A stretch of DNA of 64,000 nt from Dyadobacter sp. CY347 (GTDB lineage: Bacteria > Bacteroidota > Bacteroidia > Cytophagales > Spirosomataceae): positions 372,001 through 436,000 of the forward strand of contig NZ_JAKFFT010000004.1 of the NCBI RefSeq assembly GCF_021502655.1, given 5' to 3'. Every line of letters begins with the position of its first letter. The first letter of the stretch is position 1. Of this stretch, positions 9,247 to 18,125 are shown piece after piece. The translations under genes and the position numbers were made by a program. The notes beneath the pieces are model-generated. The model was not told where the DNA came from. It saw only the letters and a list, made by a program, of their open reading frames with translations, and made no database searches.

Positions 9247-9277
9247 TTGGACGATGCGAATTGAATTAGGATATTTG
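9247..9277 (+). promoter_or_regulatory. Possible promoter for the Ldh-type dehydrogenase
   Basis: GATATTTG at 9270-9277 matches TAnnTTTG with one mismatch, and a TTG at 9247-9249 lies 20 bases upstream. Transcription would start near 9284, about 28 bases before the ATG at 9312. This is a weak prediction from consensus only. Confidence 0.3.
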
Positions 9278-9311
9278 CAGACCGGAAAGGAAGTTCACTT
9301 ATCAGACGTAT

Positions 9312-10391
9312 ATGTATCAGGCCAGTTATTTAAAACATTTCACGGAGGAGGTTTTCCTCGCCATCGGATGCTCGCCGGAAGAGGCAAAACTCGCTTCTAC
9401 GGTCTTGGTAAGCGCTGATTTGCGTGGTGTGGATTCCCACGGCATTGCCCGTTTGGCCGGTTATGTGCGTCTCTATGATCACGGAAGGCTGAATCCTACG
9501 CCGGATGTGAAAGTGGTTTATGAAACGCCCAGCACCGCCGTGGTGGACGGCGACAGGGGCTTAGGCCTCGTTGTGGCGCCGAAAGCGATGGAAATTGCCA
9601 TGGAAAAGGCCGAAAAAGTGGGTTCTGGTTGGGTTTCTGTTCGGAATTCAAACCATTTTGGCATTGCCGGATATCATGCGATGCTGGCTTTGGAAAAGGA
9701 TATGATCGGCTGGACAATGACGAATGCTGCGCCATTGGTAACGCCTACTTTTTCATTGGATAAATTATTGGGAACCAATCCGATAGCCGTTGCTGTGCCT
9801 GCTTTGACAGAACCCGCATTCGTGGCAGATTTTGCTTCAACGGCCGTTGCGTATGGAAAATTTGAAATATTGCAGCGCAAAGGTTTGCCTGCACCGCTCG
9901 GTTGGGCGCAGGATGCGGAAGGCAATGCTACAACGGATTCCAATGCAGTGAAAAGTGGCGGCGGATTGCTTCCGCTGGGCTCGGACCGCGAGCATGGAAG
10001 TCATAAAGGTTACGGGCTTGGAGCCATTGTGGATATATTTTCCGGCGTACTTTCGGGCGCTAACTTTGGCCCCTGGGTTCCGCCATTCGCAACCGCCGGA
10101 TTTATGACAGCGCAACAAGGGGTCGGATTAGGCACGGGACATTTCCTGGGTGCTATGCGCGTGGATGGCTTCCGTCCGGCGGAGGAATTTAAGCAGGATA
10201 TGGACAAATGGATCCAGGCATTTCGCGGCGCTCGGGCTGTGGATGGTCAAAAAGTGCTCATTCCCGGTGATCCTGAGCGCGAAAGTGATGCGGATCGCAG
10301 CGTGAATGGCATTCATTTGCTGGAACCGGTCGTTTTGTCATTGGATGAGCTTGCGAAGCGATTTGGAATACCCTTTGAAATCAATTTATAA
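9312..10391 (+). CDS. Ldh_2 family NAD(P)-dependent malate/L-lactate/ureidoglycolate-type dehydrogenase
   Basis: The 359-residue product belongs to the malate/lactate dehydrogenase superfamily that is structurally unrelated to the Rossmann-type enzymes. Characteristic segments are ADLRGVDSHGIARL (about 35-49, carrying the conserved Asp-Ser-His), RNSNHFGIAGYHA (about 107-119) and LLGTNPIAVAVP. These enzymes oxidise 2-hydroxy acids to 2-oxo acids with NAD(P)H formation. The exact substrate (malate, lactate, sulfolactate, ureidoglycolate or Delta1-piperideine-2-carboxylate) cannot be told from sequence. It stands alone between an unknown gene and mltG. Confidence 0.85.
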   Translation: MYQASYLKHFTEEVFLAIGCSPEEAKLASTVLVSADLRGVDSHGIARLAGYVRLYDHGRLNPTPDVKVVYETPSTAVVDGDRGLGLVVAPKAMEIAMEKAEKVGSGWVSVRNSNHFGIAGYHAMLALEKDMIGWTMTNAAPLVTPTFSLDKLLGTNPIAVAVPALTEPAFVADFASTAVAYGKFEILQRKGLPAPLGWAQDAEGNATTDSNAVKSGGGLLPLGSDREHGSHKGYGLGAIVDIFSGVLSGANFGPWVPPFATAGFMTAQQGVGLGTGHFLGAMRVDGFRPAEEFKQDMDKWIQAFRGARAVDGQKVLIPGDPERESDADRSVNGIHLLEPVVLSLDELAKRFGIPFEINL

Positions 10392-10402
10392 CATTAAAAA
10401 AC

Positions 10403-10440
10403 AAAAGCCGACGGCTGCTTGCCGAAAGCCGATAGCCGTA
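10403..10440. repeat. Short palindromic intergenic element
   Basis: The gap between the dehydrogenase and mltG holds the inverted repeat ACGGCT (10411-10416) / AGCCGT (10434-10439) and several further GCCG/CGGC units. The 11-mer AGCCGACGGCT at 10406-10416 recurs with one mismatch, on the opposite strand, at 61983-61993 in another intergenic gap. There is no T tract, so this is not a typical terminator. It may be one copy of a small dispersed intergenic repeat. Confidence 0.3.
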
Positions 10441-10446
10441 TAAACT

Positions 10447-11484
10447 ATGTCGCGTAATTTCAAAGTTGGGTTGTTTGTAACAATTGCCATTCTAACTACA
10501 ACATTCACATTTTATTTCTGGCAGATATTCAAAACGCCAAACCTGCAGGCGGATAAAGAAACGAGCTTTGCATTGCTTATCCCCGAAAACGGGACCTATA
10601 AGGGCGTCCTTGACTCGCTGAATAAGCATGACGTTATTAATGACCACATTTCATTTCAGTTTTTGGCGAAGCTTTTGAACTATCCTGACAAGGTAAAGCC
10701 GGGAAGATATGTCATTAAGCCGAAGTCAAGTAACTATACGGTGGTCAAAAAGCTTGCAGCAGGAACCCAGGATGCTGTAAAGCTGACTTTCAACAACATC
10801 AGGCTGAAAGAGGATTTGATTACGAGGATTGGCAGCCGTTTTGAGTTTGGAGAAGCCGGTTTTAGAAAAGCTTTGAATGATCCCGCGGTTTGTAACAAAT
10901 ATGGGCTCGATACGCTGACGATCGTTTCCATGTTTTTGCCCAACACCTATGAAATTTACTGGACAACGGGCACAGAAAAATTCCTCGACAGGATGCATAG
11001 CGAGTATAAAAAATATTGGAATGACGAAAGAACTGCAAAAGCAAAAGCCATCGGATTAACGCCCGTGCAGGTTTCCATTCTCGCTTCGATTGTGGAAGAA
11101 GAGCAGGCGCGGAAAGTGGATGAAAGGGCCAAAGTGGCAGGACTTTACATGAACCGTCTGAATGCGCAAATGCCTTTGCAAGCTGATCCAACCATTAAAT
11201 TTGCTTTGCAGGACTTTGCGATCAAGCGGATTTTGAATGGGCAGCTTTTAATTAAATCACCCTACAATACATATGTAAACGTAGGCTTGCCGCCCGGCCC
11301 GATCCGCGTTGCAGATTTCAATTCGCTGGATGCTGTGCTGAATTACGAAAAGCACGATTATGTATACATGTGCGCCAAGGCGGACCTTTCGGGTTACCAT
11401 GCATTTGCAACCAATTATACGGACCACCTGAACAACGCGCGGATGTACCAGGCCGAGTTGAATCGACTCAAAATCATGAAATAA
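10447..11484 (+). CDS. mltG: Endolytic murein transglycosylase MltG
   Basis: This is a 345-residue YceG-like protein with one N-terminal transmembrane helix (about 7-25), a LysM-like region and a C-terminal catalytic domain. The catalytic glutamate is Glu217 in ILASIVEEEQ, and the LQADPTIKFAL segment and the GLPPGPI motif are typical. MltG cuts nascent glycan strands next to peptidoglycan synthases and sets strand length. Its stop codon overlaps the ATG of the following thioesterase by one base (TAATG), so the two are translationally coupled. Confidence 0.94.
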   Translation: MSRNFKVGLFVTIAILTTTFTFYFWQIFKTPNLQADKETSFALLIPENGTYKGVLDSLNKHDVINDHISFQFLAKLLNYPDKVKPGRYVIKPKSSNYTVVKKLAAGTQDAVKLTFNNIRLKEDLITRIGSRFEFGEAGFRKALNDPAVCNKYGLDTLTIVSMFLPNTYEIYWTTGTEKFLDRMHSEYKKYWNDERTAKAKAIGLTPVQVSILASIVEEEQARKVDERAKVAGLYMNRLNAQMPLQADPTIKFALQDFAIKRILNGQLLIKSPYNTYVNVGLPPGPIRVADFNSLDAVLNYEKHDYVYMCAKADLSGYHAFATNYTDHLNNARMYQAELNRLKIMK

Positions 11485-11897
11485 TGTTCATTCACGAAGT
11501 TAAGGGCGTACGTGTCCGGTATGCGGATACGGACCAGATGGGATATGTGTATTATGGAAATTATGCGCGCTATTATGAAATCGGAAGGGTTGAAGCCTTA
11601 AGAAGCCTGGATTTTCATTATAAGGTGATGGAGGACGAGGGTGTGATGATGCCTGTTTACGAAAATCATTCTCGTTATATTAAACCCGCCCGCTATGATG
11701 ATGAACTGAGTATCCGGGTTACTTTGCAGGAAATGCCGGGGATAAGGGTTGTTTTTCATTATGAGATCCGTAACCAGCTGAATGTGTTGCTCAATACGGG
11801 CGAAACAACATTGGTTTTTCAACGGCGCGATACTGGAAAACTCTGCATGCCACCCGACAAGCTGCTGAACAAGCTGAAACCGTATTTTGAAATTTAA
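11484..11897 (+). CDS. Acyl-CoA thioesterase of the 4HBT/YbgC hot-dog family
   Basis: The product is 137 residues from the ATG at 11484. The reading frame is open further upstream but overlaps mltG, and the family N-terminus (VRVRYADTDQMGYVYYGNY) fits this start. Asp17 in the DTDQMG motif is the catalytic acid of the 4-hydroxybenzoyl-CoA thioesterase fold. Substrates for this branch are usually short or medium acyl-CoAs. It is coupled to mltG by a TAATG overlap, and the BrkB-family gene follows 11 bases later. Confidence 0.88.
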   Translation: MFIHEVKGVRVRYADTDQMGYVYYGNYARYYEIGRVEALRSLDFHYKVMEDEGVMMPVYENHSRYIKPARYDDELSIRVTLQEMPGIRVVFHYEIRNQLNVLLNTGETTLVFQRRDTGKLCMPPDKLLNKLKPYFEI

Positions 11898-11908
11898 TGT
11901 AATTGCCT

Positions 11909-12832
11909 ATGCTTGAGAAACTGTTAAAGAGCCGCCAAATTAAACGGTTAATCGTCTGGTTACAGCAAACCGTATTCCTGGGCGGGACAGTTTCTTTGTA
12001 CGAAATTCTGGTGAATCTCGTCCGGAGCAACCGGAAATACGACATTGACCAGCGCGCTTCTGCCGTTGCTTACAGCCTCACTTTGGCAGCTTTCCCGGCA
12101 ATAATCTTCCTTTTTACATTAATTCCTTACATTCCAATTGAGCATTTGGACCAGCAGATTATGGAACTGCTGCGCGAGAACATTCCCAGCGGTATTTACG
12201 AAGATGCAGACCAGACCATCATGGACATTATCAGCAGGCCCCGGAAAGGTGTGCTTTCTTTCGGTTTTATCTTCGCCATGATCGCGTCTACGAATGGCAT
12301 GATGTCGTTAATGCGCTCATTCGATATGGTTTATGATGACAATGAAACGCGGGGATTTCTGAAACTGCGGGGCATTGCTACATTACTGACACTGCTTTTG
12401 ATCCTGGTGCTTTTTCTTTCTGTAATCCTGCTGATCGTGGGTGATGCGGTGATGAATATCCTGAGCGACTGGAACATTCTGCGGGACACGTGGATGATCA
12501 GTTTGCTGAACATTACCCGTTATCTGATCAGTTTTGGTTCGTTAATGCTGACCATTTCAATGATTTACAGGTTTGCGCCTTCGCATGGAAGGCAGTTCAG
12601 TTTTATCAATGCGGGGGCGGTGATTTCTTCTGTTCTGATCCTCTTTGCGACTTACGGTTTCTCCTATTATTTGTCCAGGTTTAGCTCTTATAACAAACTC
12701 TACGGCTCCATAGGAACGATGATCGCGCTCATGATCTGGCTTTATCTGCTGGCATTTGTGATCATTCTCGGGTTTGAAATCAACGCCGGAATTAACACTG
12801 CGGCCAGGGCGAAAACCATCTCCAAACGCTGA
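11909..12832 (+). CDS. YihY/BrkB family inner-membrane protein
   Basis: The product is about 307 residues from the ATG at 11909; a TTG two codons upstream at 11903 is an alternative. About six transmembrane helices and the family segments RASAVAYSLTLAAFPAIIFLF, STNGMMSLMRSFDMVYDD and LYGSIGTMIALMIWLYL are present. The family was once called ribonuclease BN or virulence factor BrkB, but both names reflect early misassignments. Its function is unknown, possibly transport. It forms a tight cluster with mltG and the thioesterase. Confidence 0.87.
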   Translation: MLEKLLKSRQIKRLIVWLQQTVFLGGTVSLYEILVNLVRSNRKYDIDQRASAVAYSLTLAAFPAIIFLFTLIPYIPIEHLDQQIMELLRENIPSGIYEDADQTIMDIISRPRKGVLSFGFIFAMIASTNGMMSLMRSFDMVYDDNETRGFLKLRGIATLLTLLLILVLFLSVILLIVGDAVMNILSDWNILRDTWMISLLNITRYLISFGSLMLTISMIYRFAPSHGRQFSFINAGAVISSVLILFATYGFSYYLSRFSSYNKLYGSIGTMIALMIWLYLLAFVIILGFEINAGINTAARAKTISKR

Positions 12833-12852
12833 CTTACCGCAAAGTAATTACT

Positions 12853-12884
12853 TTTCTGACATCGCCTTAATGTTGCTAGTTTTG
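12853..12884 (+). promoter_or_regulatory. Predicted promoter for the family 2 glycosyltransferase
   Basis: TAGTTTTG at 12877-12884 is a perfect TAnnTTTG -7 box. A TTTC near 12853-12856 about 20 bases upstream is a one-mismatch -33 element. The glycosyltransferase ATG is at 12951. Confidence 0.45.
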
Positions 12885-12950
12885 TCACGAACGGCTTCAT
12901 GAAGAAACTAAAAAGAGGGCTAACGGGCCCGAATTGCACGGCGTGTTGAA

Positions 12951-13943
12951 ATGAAAGAAAAGGAGAATCCATTGGTAACTGTTATCCTGACAGCTTATAA
13001 TCAGGAAGATTACATTAGCGAAACACTCGCATCGGTCTTTGACCAAACTTACCCAAACCTCGAACTAATCGTCATCGACAATGCTAGCACAGACGATACA
13101 TTGGCTGTCATTGAAGCTTTTGTCAATCCATCCCGGAATTTTTTATTCATTAAAAACAGAAGAAATTCAGGCTTGTGCGCTGCTTTCAATTATGGCTTGT
13201 CCATTGCAAAAGGAAAATATGTGATCGATCTCTCGGGGGATGACATTTTGATGCCCAACCGCATTGAGAAACAGGTTGAAGCATTTGAGTCGCTTTCAGA
13301 TGATTTTGCGGTTATTTTTACCAATGCCAGATACATTAGTCCGGCGGGTAAGGAGCTTGAAAATCATTATTCAGTGGATTCAAAAGGCAAAGCATTGCGA
13401 CCAGTTCCTTCGGGTGATATTTATAAAAATGTGCTGGAAAGATACTTCATATGCACGCCTACCATGATGATGCGTACGAGCACGATGCGCGAACTCGGCG
13501 GCTATGACGAAACGCTCACCTTCGAGGATTTTGATTTTTGGGTTCGCTCCGCGGCTCAATACAAATATTTTTATCTTGACGAAGTCCTCACTAAAAAGCG
13601 CATTGTTCCTTCGTCGCTCTCATCATTAGTTTACAAAAAAGGAAGCGGCATGCTGGCGTCCTACTACGCTGTTTGCAACAAAGCTTACGACCTGAACCGC
13701 GATCAGCAGGAATTCGATCTTCTGGCCGCACGTATCCGTACATTTATCAGAAAATGCTGGTATGCACAAGAATATGAACTGGCAGTTCGTTTTCGGGTTT
13801 TACTGAACTACATTGAAAATCCGGGATGGCAAACCGAGCTCATTGTGTTCATGTGCAGACTTCATCTTCCTGTCAACTTTGCGTATCGTTTTTATATCAA
13901 AAACTTAAAAAAAGCATTCAGTCAGGAAGGTTTTAGCTTTTAG
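12951..13943 (+). CDS. Family 2 glycosyltransferase
   Basis: The 330-residue protein has a GT-A fold typical of GT2 at residues about 8-220: VTVILTAYNQEDYISETLASV at the start, IDNASTDDT at 42-50, and the metal/nucleotide-binding SGDD with Asp97-Asp98. The acceptor-side EDFDFWVR motif follows around 180-190. The remainder is helical with no membrane span. It probably adds a sugar to a surface glycan or O-antigen. A predicted promoter precedes it, so it is transcribed separately from the BrkB gene; no other glycan genes are adjacent apart from a WbqC-like gene 0.8 kb downstream. Confidence 0.9.
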   Translation: MKEKENPLVTVILTAYNQEDYISETLASVFDQTYPNLELIVIDNASTDDTLAVIEAFVNPSRNFLFIKNRRNSGLCAAFNYGLSIAKGKYVIDLSGDDILMPNRIEKQVEAFESLSDDFAVIFTNARYISPAGKELENHYSVDSKGKALRPVPSGDIYKNVLERYFICTPTMMMRTSTMRELGGYDETLTFEDFDFWVRSAAQYKYFYLDEVLTKKRIVPSSLSSLVYKKGSGMLASYYAVCNKAYDLNRDQQEFDLLAARIRTFIRKCWYAQEYELAVRFRVLLNYIENPGWQTELIVFMCRLHLPVNFAYRFYIKNLKKAFSQEGFSF

Positions 13944-13973
13944 GATTGTTATTTTAAAAAGTTACTATTACCT

Positions 13974-14600
13974 ATGCCTGCTGAATTCATAAAAATTTAC
14001 CCGCAAAATCCTGACGAAAGAAGAATCCGTCAGGTCGTGGATGTGCTTAGAAATGGTGGTCTGGTGATTTATCCTACCGACACCGTTTACGGACTCGGAT
14101 GCGATATTTACAATTCCAGGGCTGTTGAAAAGATCGCCCGCATCAAAGGGATCAAGCCTCAGAAAAACGATTTTTCCTTCATTTGCTACGATCTGAGCCA
14201 CATTTCAGATTTTGCGCGTGTTGATAATTCTGCGTTCAAAATCATGAAAAGGGTTTTGCCTGGTCCTTACACCTTCATCCTGGAAGCCACAACTGCGGTT
14301 CCCAAACTTTTAAATACCAATAAAAAAACGGTAGGAATCCGCGTTCCTGACAATAACATTGCCCGCCTGATCGTAAAAGAGCTCGGTAACCCGATTGTTA
14401 CAACCTCCATCAAAGATGACGACGAAATCATTGAGTACTCGACTGATCCTGAATTGATTTACGAAAAATTCCAACATCAGGTAGATATCGTGATCGACGG
14501 CGGATATGGCGGAAACATTGCCTCGACGATCGTGAAAGCGGATAATGACGGATTTGAAATCATCCGCGAAGGACTTGGGGACATTAGTGTGTTTTCGTAA
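13974..14600 (+). CDS. Sua5/YciO/YrdC family protein, probable L-threonylcarbamoyladenylate synthase
   Basis: This 208-residue protein has the YrdC fold, with [21 protein letters not shown] at about 29-49 and [21 protein letters not shown] downstream. YrdC/Sua5 makes threonylcarbamoyl-AMP for the t6A modification of ANN-decoding tRNAs. The length matches single-domain TsaC/YciO forms without the Sua5 C-terminal domain. The IKPQKNDFS stretch, in place of KRP...PLS, is more YciO-like, so the t6A role is likely but not certain. Confidence 0.85.
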   Translation: MPAEFIKIYPQNPDERRIRQVVDVLRNGGLVIYPTDTVYGLGCDIYNSRAVEKIARIKGIKPQKNDFSFICYDLSHISDFARVDNSAFKIMKRVLPGPYTFILEATTAVPKLLNTNKKTVGIRVPDNNIARLIVKELGNPIVTTSIKDDDEIIEYSTDPELIYEKFQHQVDIVIDGGYGGNIASTIVKADNDGFEIIREGLGDISVFS

Positions 14601-14668
14601 GTCAAAATTGTAATGTTTTAAGTTCGTTTGGTACAATGCTCCCTGGGTAAAATATTTATTATAAATTT

Positions 14669-14700
14669 TTTGATAATATCATAAGGCTTTACCATATTTG
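14669..14700 (+). promoter_or_regulatory. Predicted promoter of the WbqC-like gene
   Basis: TTTG at 14669-14672, 20 bases, then CATATTTG at 14693-14700 (one mismatch to TAnnTTTG) gives a near-ideal Bacteroidota promoter. Transcription would start near 14707, so the TTG at 14698 and GTG at 14704 are unlikely starts for the gene that follows. Confidence 0.5.
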
Positions 14701-14715
14701 ATAGTGTCAGAAATT

Positions 14716-15360
14716 TTGAGTAAAAGTGATGAAAGTACGGGAATACGGATCGAACTACAGTATTTGCCTTGTTTAGCGTATTTTACCTGTTTATTAAAGT
14801 ACGACCGTATTTACATCGATATTGAGGAGCGGTATGTGAAGCAGACCTATCGAAACAGATGCAGTGTACTAACTGCGAATAAAGTAGATCAGCTGACAGT
14901 TCCGGTTCAGAAGTACGAGGCAGCCACCCCCACAAAAGATATCAAGATTGATTATGGCCAGGACTGGATCCGACGTCATTTAGGCTGTTTGCAATCTGCT
15001 TACGGAAAATCCCCGTTTTACGAGTTTTACGCCCCGGAGCTTTTGCAGATATACGACAAAAAATTAGCTTATCTGGTCGATTTGAATTATGAATTATTGA
15101 CAATTTGTCTTAGATTGGTAGGAGTTAAAAAGGATATACAGTACAATTTGTCAGGTGCTGAAATCGGGGAAAGTGAGGTATTTAATGCTATTTCCCTCAT
15201 TAACAATAAGAAAAGCACATTTCCTCCCGAATATTACAAGCCGGAGCCTTATTATCAGACATTTGGGAATGATTTTGTAAGCAACTTGAGTATTATTGAT
15301 TTACTATTTAATATGGGGCCGGAAGCAAGAAGTGTTTTGTTAAGATCCTGTAAGTTCTAG
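14716..15360 (+). CDS. WbqC-like family protein
   Basis: The product is about 214 residues from the TTG at 14716 (open upstream to 14698). It resembles the WbqC-like family, whose members start with a short strand and a xxYLPxLxYF motif. Here that is IELQYLPCLAYF, followed by YDRIYIDIEERYVKQTYRNRC. Some members sit in O-antigen clusters, but the biochemical function is unknown. In Bacteroidota this gene often stands near leader peptidase genes; here it stands between Sua5 and clpC. There is no ATG start in a sensible place, so the start is uncertain. Confidence 0.75.
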   Translation: MSKSDESTGIRIELQYLPCLAYFTCLLKYDRIYIDIEERYVKQTYRNRCSVLTANKVDQLTVPVQKYEAATPTKDIKIDYGQDWIRRHLGCLQSAYGKSPFYEFYAPELLQIYDKKLAYLVDLNYELLTICLRLVGVKKDIQYNLSGAEIGESEVFNAISLINNKKSTFPPEYYKPEPYYQTFGNDFVSNLSIIDLLFNMGPEARSVLLRSCKF

Positions 15361-15428
15361 TAAAGCTATTTTGAACAAACGAGGATCAAGTAGCGTTTAG
15401 AATATTAAACACTTTTTATTGCTGCATA

Positions 15429-17969
15429 ATGGAAGCAAAATTTTCGAATAGAGTGAAGGAAGTAATCACGATGAGCCGGGAAGAAGCGCTTCGCCTCGGT
15501 CATGATTACATTGGAGCAGAGCATTTGTTGCTGGGAATGATTCGTGAAGGAGACGGAGTGGCGATTGGCTTATTAAAGAAGCTTGGCGTTTCTCTCGACG
15601 ATGTCAGACAAACCATTGAGCAGGCAACAAAAGGCGCAGCGACCAATAACGTTAAGAATTTACAAAATATACCCCTGACCAGACAGTCGGAAAAAGTTTT
15701 GAAAATTACCTATCTGGAAGCCAAAATTTTTAAGAGTAATTTGATCGGAACAGAGCATTTGTTGCTTTCGATTTTGCGTGATGAAGACAATGTTGGCACC
15801 CAGATTCTTCATAAATTTAATGTTAACTACGAAGTCATCAAAGAAATGTTAGAATATCAATCATCAGGATCCAAGCCGCACATGGGGCCGGAGACCGAAG
15901 ACGGAGATGATGAAGCAAGAGGAGGCATGTTCGGAGGAGGAAGCGGCTCTGCATCTGGAAAAGAATCAAAAGGAGCAGAGAAATCACGGACTCCGGTATT
16001 GGATAACTTTGGACGCGACCTGACCAAAATGGCCGAGGTTGGTAAATTGGATCCGATCGTTGGACGTGAAAAAGAGATCGAACGTGTAGCCCAGATCCTT
16101 AGCCGTCGTAAAAAGAATAACCCAATCCTTATTGGTGAGCCTGGTGTGGGTAAAACTGCGATTGCAGAAGGTCTTGCATTAAGAATTGTTCAGAAAAAAG
16201 TTTCACGTGTGCTTTTCGGCAAACGCGTTGTTACATTGGATCTGGCATCTCTTGTTGCCGGAACGAAATACCGCGGTCAGTTTGAAGAGAGAATGAAAGC
16301 AGTAATGAATGAATTGGAAAAATCTCCGGATGTGATCCTTTTCATTGATGAGCTTCATACGATCGTGGGCGCAGGTGGCGCTTCCGGTTCTCTGGATGCT
16401 TCAAACATGTTCAAACCTGCATTATCACGCGGAGAAATTCAATGTATCGGTGCGACGACATTAGATGAATATCGCCAGTATATTGAAAAAGACGGTGCAT
16501 TAGCACGTCGTTTCCAGATGGTGATGGTGGATGCAACTTCTATTGAAGAAACCATTCAGATCCTTGAAAATATTAAGGATAAATACGAAGATCACCACCA
16601 TGTTAACTATACGCCTGAATCGATCAGCACAGCGGTTAAGCTGTCTGAAAGATACATTACAGATCGTTTCCTGCCGGATAAGGCGATTGACGTTTTGGAT
16701 GAAGTAGGAGCGAGAGTTCACATCAGCAACATTACAGTTCCGGAAGACATTCTTGTTCTTGAAGAGCAGATTGAAAATATCAAGCAGGAAAAGAACAGGG
16801 TTGTCAAGAGCCAGAAATACGAAGAAGCAGCGCAACTGAGAGATCGTGAGAAGAAATTGATCGATCAATTGGAGCGTGCGAAACTGGCTTGGGAAGAAGA
16901 AACAAAACAAAAACGTTACACCGTAACCGAGCATAATGTAGCCGAAGTGGTTGCGATGATGACCGGAATTCCTGTAACGAACGTTTCCATGGACGAAGGC
17001 AAGAAATTGCTGAACATGGCGGATGAATTGAAAGCAAAAGTTATCGGCCAGAACCCGCCGATTGAAAAGCTGGTAAAAGCGATTCAACGCACAAGGGTAG
17101 GTTTGAAAGATCCTAAGAAACCGATCGGATCATTCATCTTCCTTGGGCCAACAGGTGTTGGTAAAACCGAGCTTGCAAAAGTGCTTTCCACTTATCTGTT
17201 CGACAAAGACGATTCTTTGGTTCGGATCGATATGAGCGAGTACATGGAGAAATTCAGCGTATCGCGTTTGGTTGGAGCGCCTCCGGGATATGTGGGTTAT
17301 GAAGAAGGTGGTCAGCTGACGGAGAAAATCAGACGTAAGCCTTACAGCGTAGTCCTTTTGGATGAGATCGAAAAAGCGCACCCGGATGTGTTCAACATTC
17401 TGCTGCAAGTGCTTGACGATGGAATCCTGACAGACGGTCTGGGCCGCAGAGTGGATTTCAGAAATACGATCATTATCATGACTTCTAACATTGGAGCACG
17501 TGACTTGAAAGATTTCGGATCCGGAATCGGTTTCTCTACGAAAGCGAAAACTGAGAATCAGGACGACATAATGAAAGGCACCATTCAAAGTGCTCTTCGG
17601 AAAGCGTTCTCTCCTGAATTCCTGAACCGTTTGGATGATGTAATCGTGTTTAACTCGCTCCAACGTGAAGATCTGCACAGAATCATTGACATTTCACTGG
17701 GCAAATTGTTCAACCGCGTGAAAGGTTTAGGTTACGAAATTGAATTAACAATTCCTGCGAAGGACTTCTTATCGGAAAAAGGTTACGATCCGCAATACGG
17801 AGCGCGTCCTTTAAACCGGGCGATCCAGAAATATCTCGAAGATCCCGTAGCAGAGGAAATATTGAAAGGCGATTTGCGCGAAGGCGATGTGCTAGTTGCC
17901 AATCACGAAGAGAACAGTGAACAACTTGTTATCAGTGTTCGTAAAAAAGAAGAAGAGCTTGCCAACTAA
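15429..17969 (+). CDS. clpC: ATP-dependent Clp protease ATPase subunit ClpC
   Basis: The product is 846 residues with full ClpC architecture. It has a double Clp-N domain (about 1-145), a Gly/Ser-rich linker (150-185), a first AAA+ domain with Walker A GEPGVGKT at 236-243 and Walker [11 protein letters not shown], a UVR/coiled-coil M region (about 430-490), a second AAA+ domain with GPTGVGKT, and a ClpB-type C-terminal domain. It unfolds substrates for ClpP and handles protein quality control. Upstream (15361-15428) there is no clear consensus promoter. An intrinsic terminator follows at 18001. Confidence 0.96.
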   Translation: MEAKFSNRVKEVITMSREEALRLGHDYIGAEHLLLGMIREGDGVAIGLLKKLGVSLDDVRQTIEQATKGAATNNVKNLQNIPLTRQSEKVLKITYLEAKIFKSNLIGTEHLLLSILRDEDNVGTQILHKFNVNYEVIKEMLEYQSSGSKPHMGPETEDGDDEARGGMFGGGSGSASGKESKGAEKSRTPVLDNFGRDLTKMAEVGKLDPIVGREKEIERVAQILSRRKKNNPILIGEPGVGKTAIAEGLALRIVQKKVSRVLFGKRVVTLDLASLVAGTKYRGQFEERMKAVMNELEKSPDVILFIDELHTIVGAGGASGSLDASNMFKPALSRGEIQCIGATTLDEYRQYIEKDGALARRFQMVMVDATSIEETIQILENIKDKYEDHHHVNYTPESISTAVKLSERYITDRFLPDKAIDVLDEVGARVHISNITVPEDILVLEEQIENIKQEKNRVVKSQKYEEAAQLRDREKKLIDQLERAKLAWEEETKQKRYTVTEHNVAEVVAMMTGIPVTNVSMDEGKKLLNMADELKAKVIGQNPPIEKLVKAIQRTRVGLKDPKKPIGSFIFLGPTGVGKTELAKVLSTYLFDKDDSLVRIDMSEYMEKFSVSRLVGAPPGYVGYEEGGQLTEKIRRKPYSVVLLDEIEKAHPDVFNILLQVLDDGILTDGLGRRVDFRNTIIIMTSNIGARDLKDFGSGIGFSTKAKTENQDDIMKGTIQSALRKAFSPEFLNRLDDVIVFNSLQREDLHRIIDISLGKLFNRVKGLGYEIELTIPAKDFLSEKGYDPQYGARPLNRAIQKYLEDPVAEEILKGDLREGDVLVANHEENSEQLVISVRKKEEELAN

Positions 17970-18000
17970 TCGGCAGATCTTTTGAAGTAACAATGCTTGA

Positions 18001-18032
18001 AGAGGCGGGTCATCTGATCCGCCTCTTTTTTT
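18001..18032 (+). terminator. Intrinsic terminator after clpC
   Basis: An 11-bp stem AGAGGCGGGTC / GATCCGCCTCT (one G-U pair) with loop ATCT is followed directly by a run of seven T residues. It lies 31 bases after the clpC stop. Confidence 0.9.
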
Positions 18033-18125
18033 GTTAACATTCATTAGCAAGAATGAAATGCATATTTTAGTAAATAGTCGTTATGATTTAGTTTATATTT
18101 AGCCCAAGAAAATTATCATATCGAG

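Noticed and set aside
11370..11483. Upstream extension of the thioesterase frame
   Set aside because: It lies wholly inside mltG in another frame. The family N-terminus and the TAATG overlap fix the start at 11484.
16500..17087. Long open frame antisense to clpC
   Set aside because: It is composition-driven on the opposite strand of a strongly conserved gene, with no motif or start signal.
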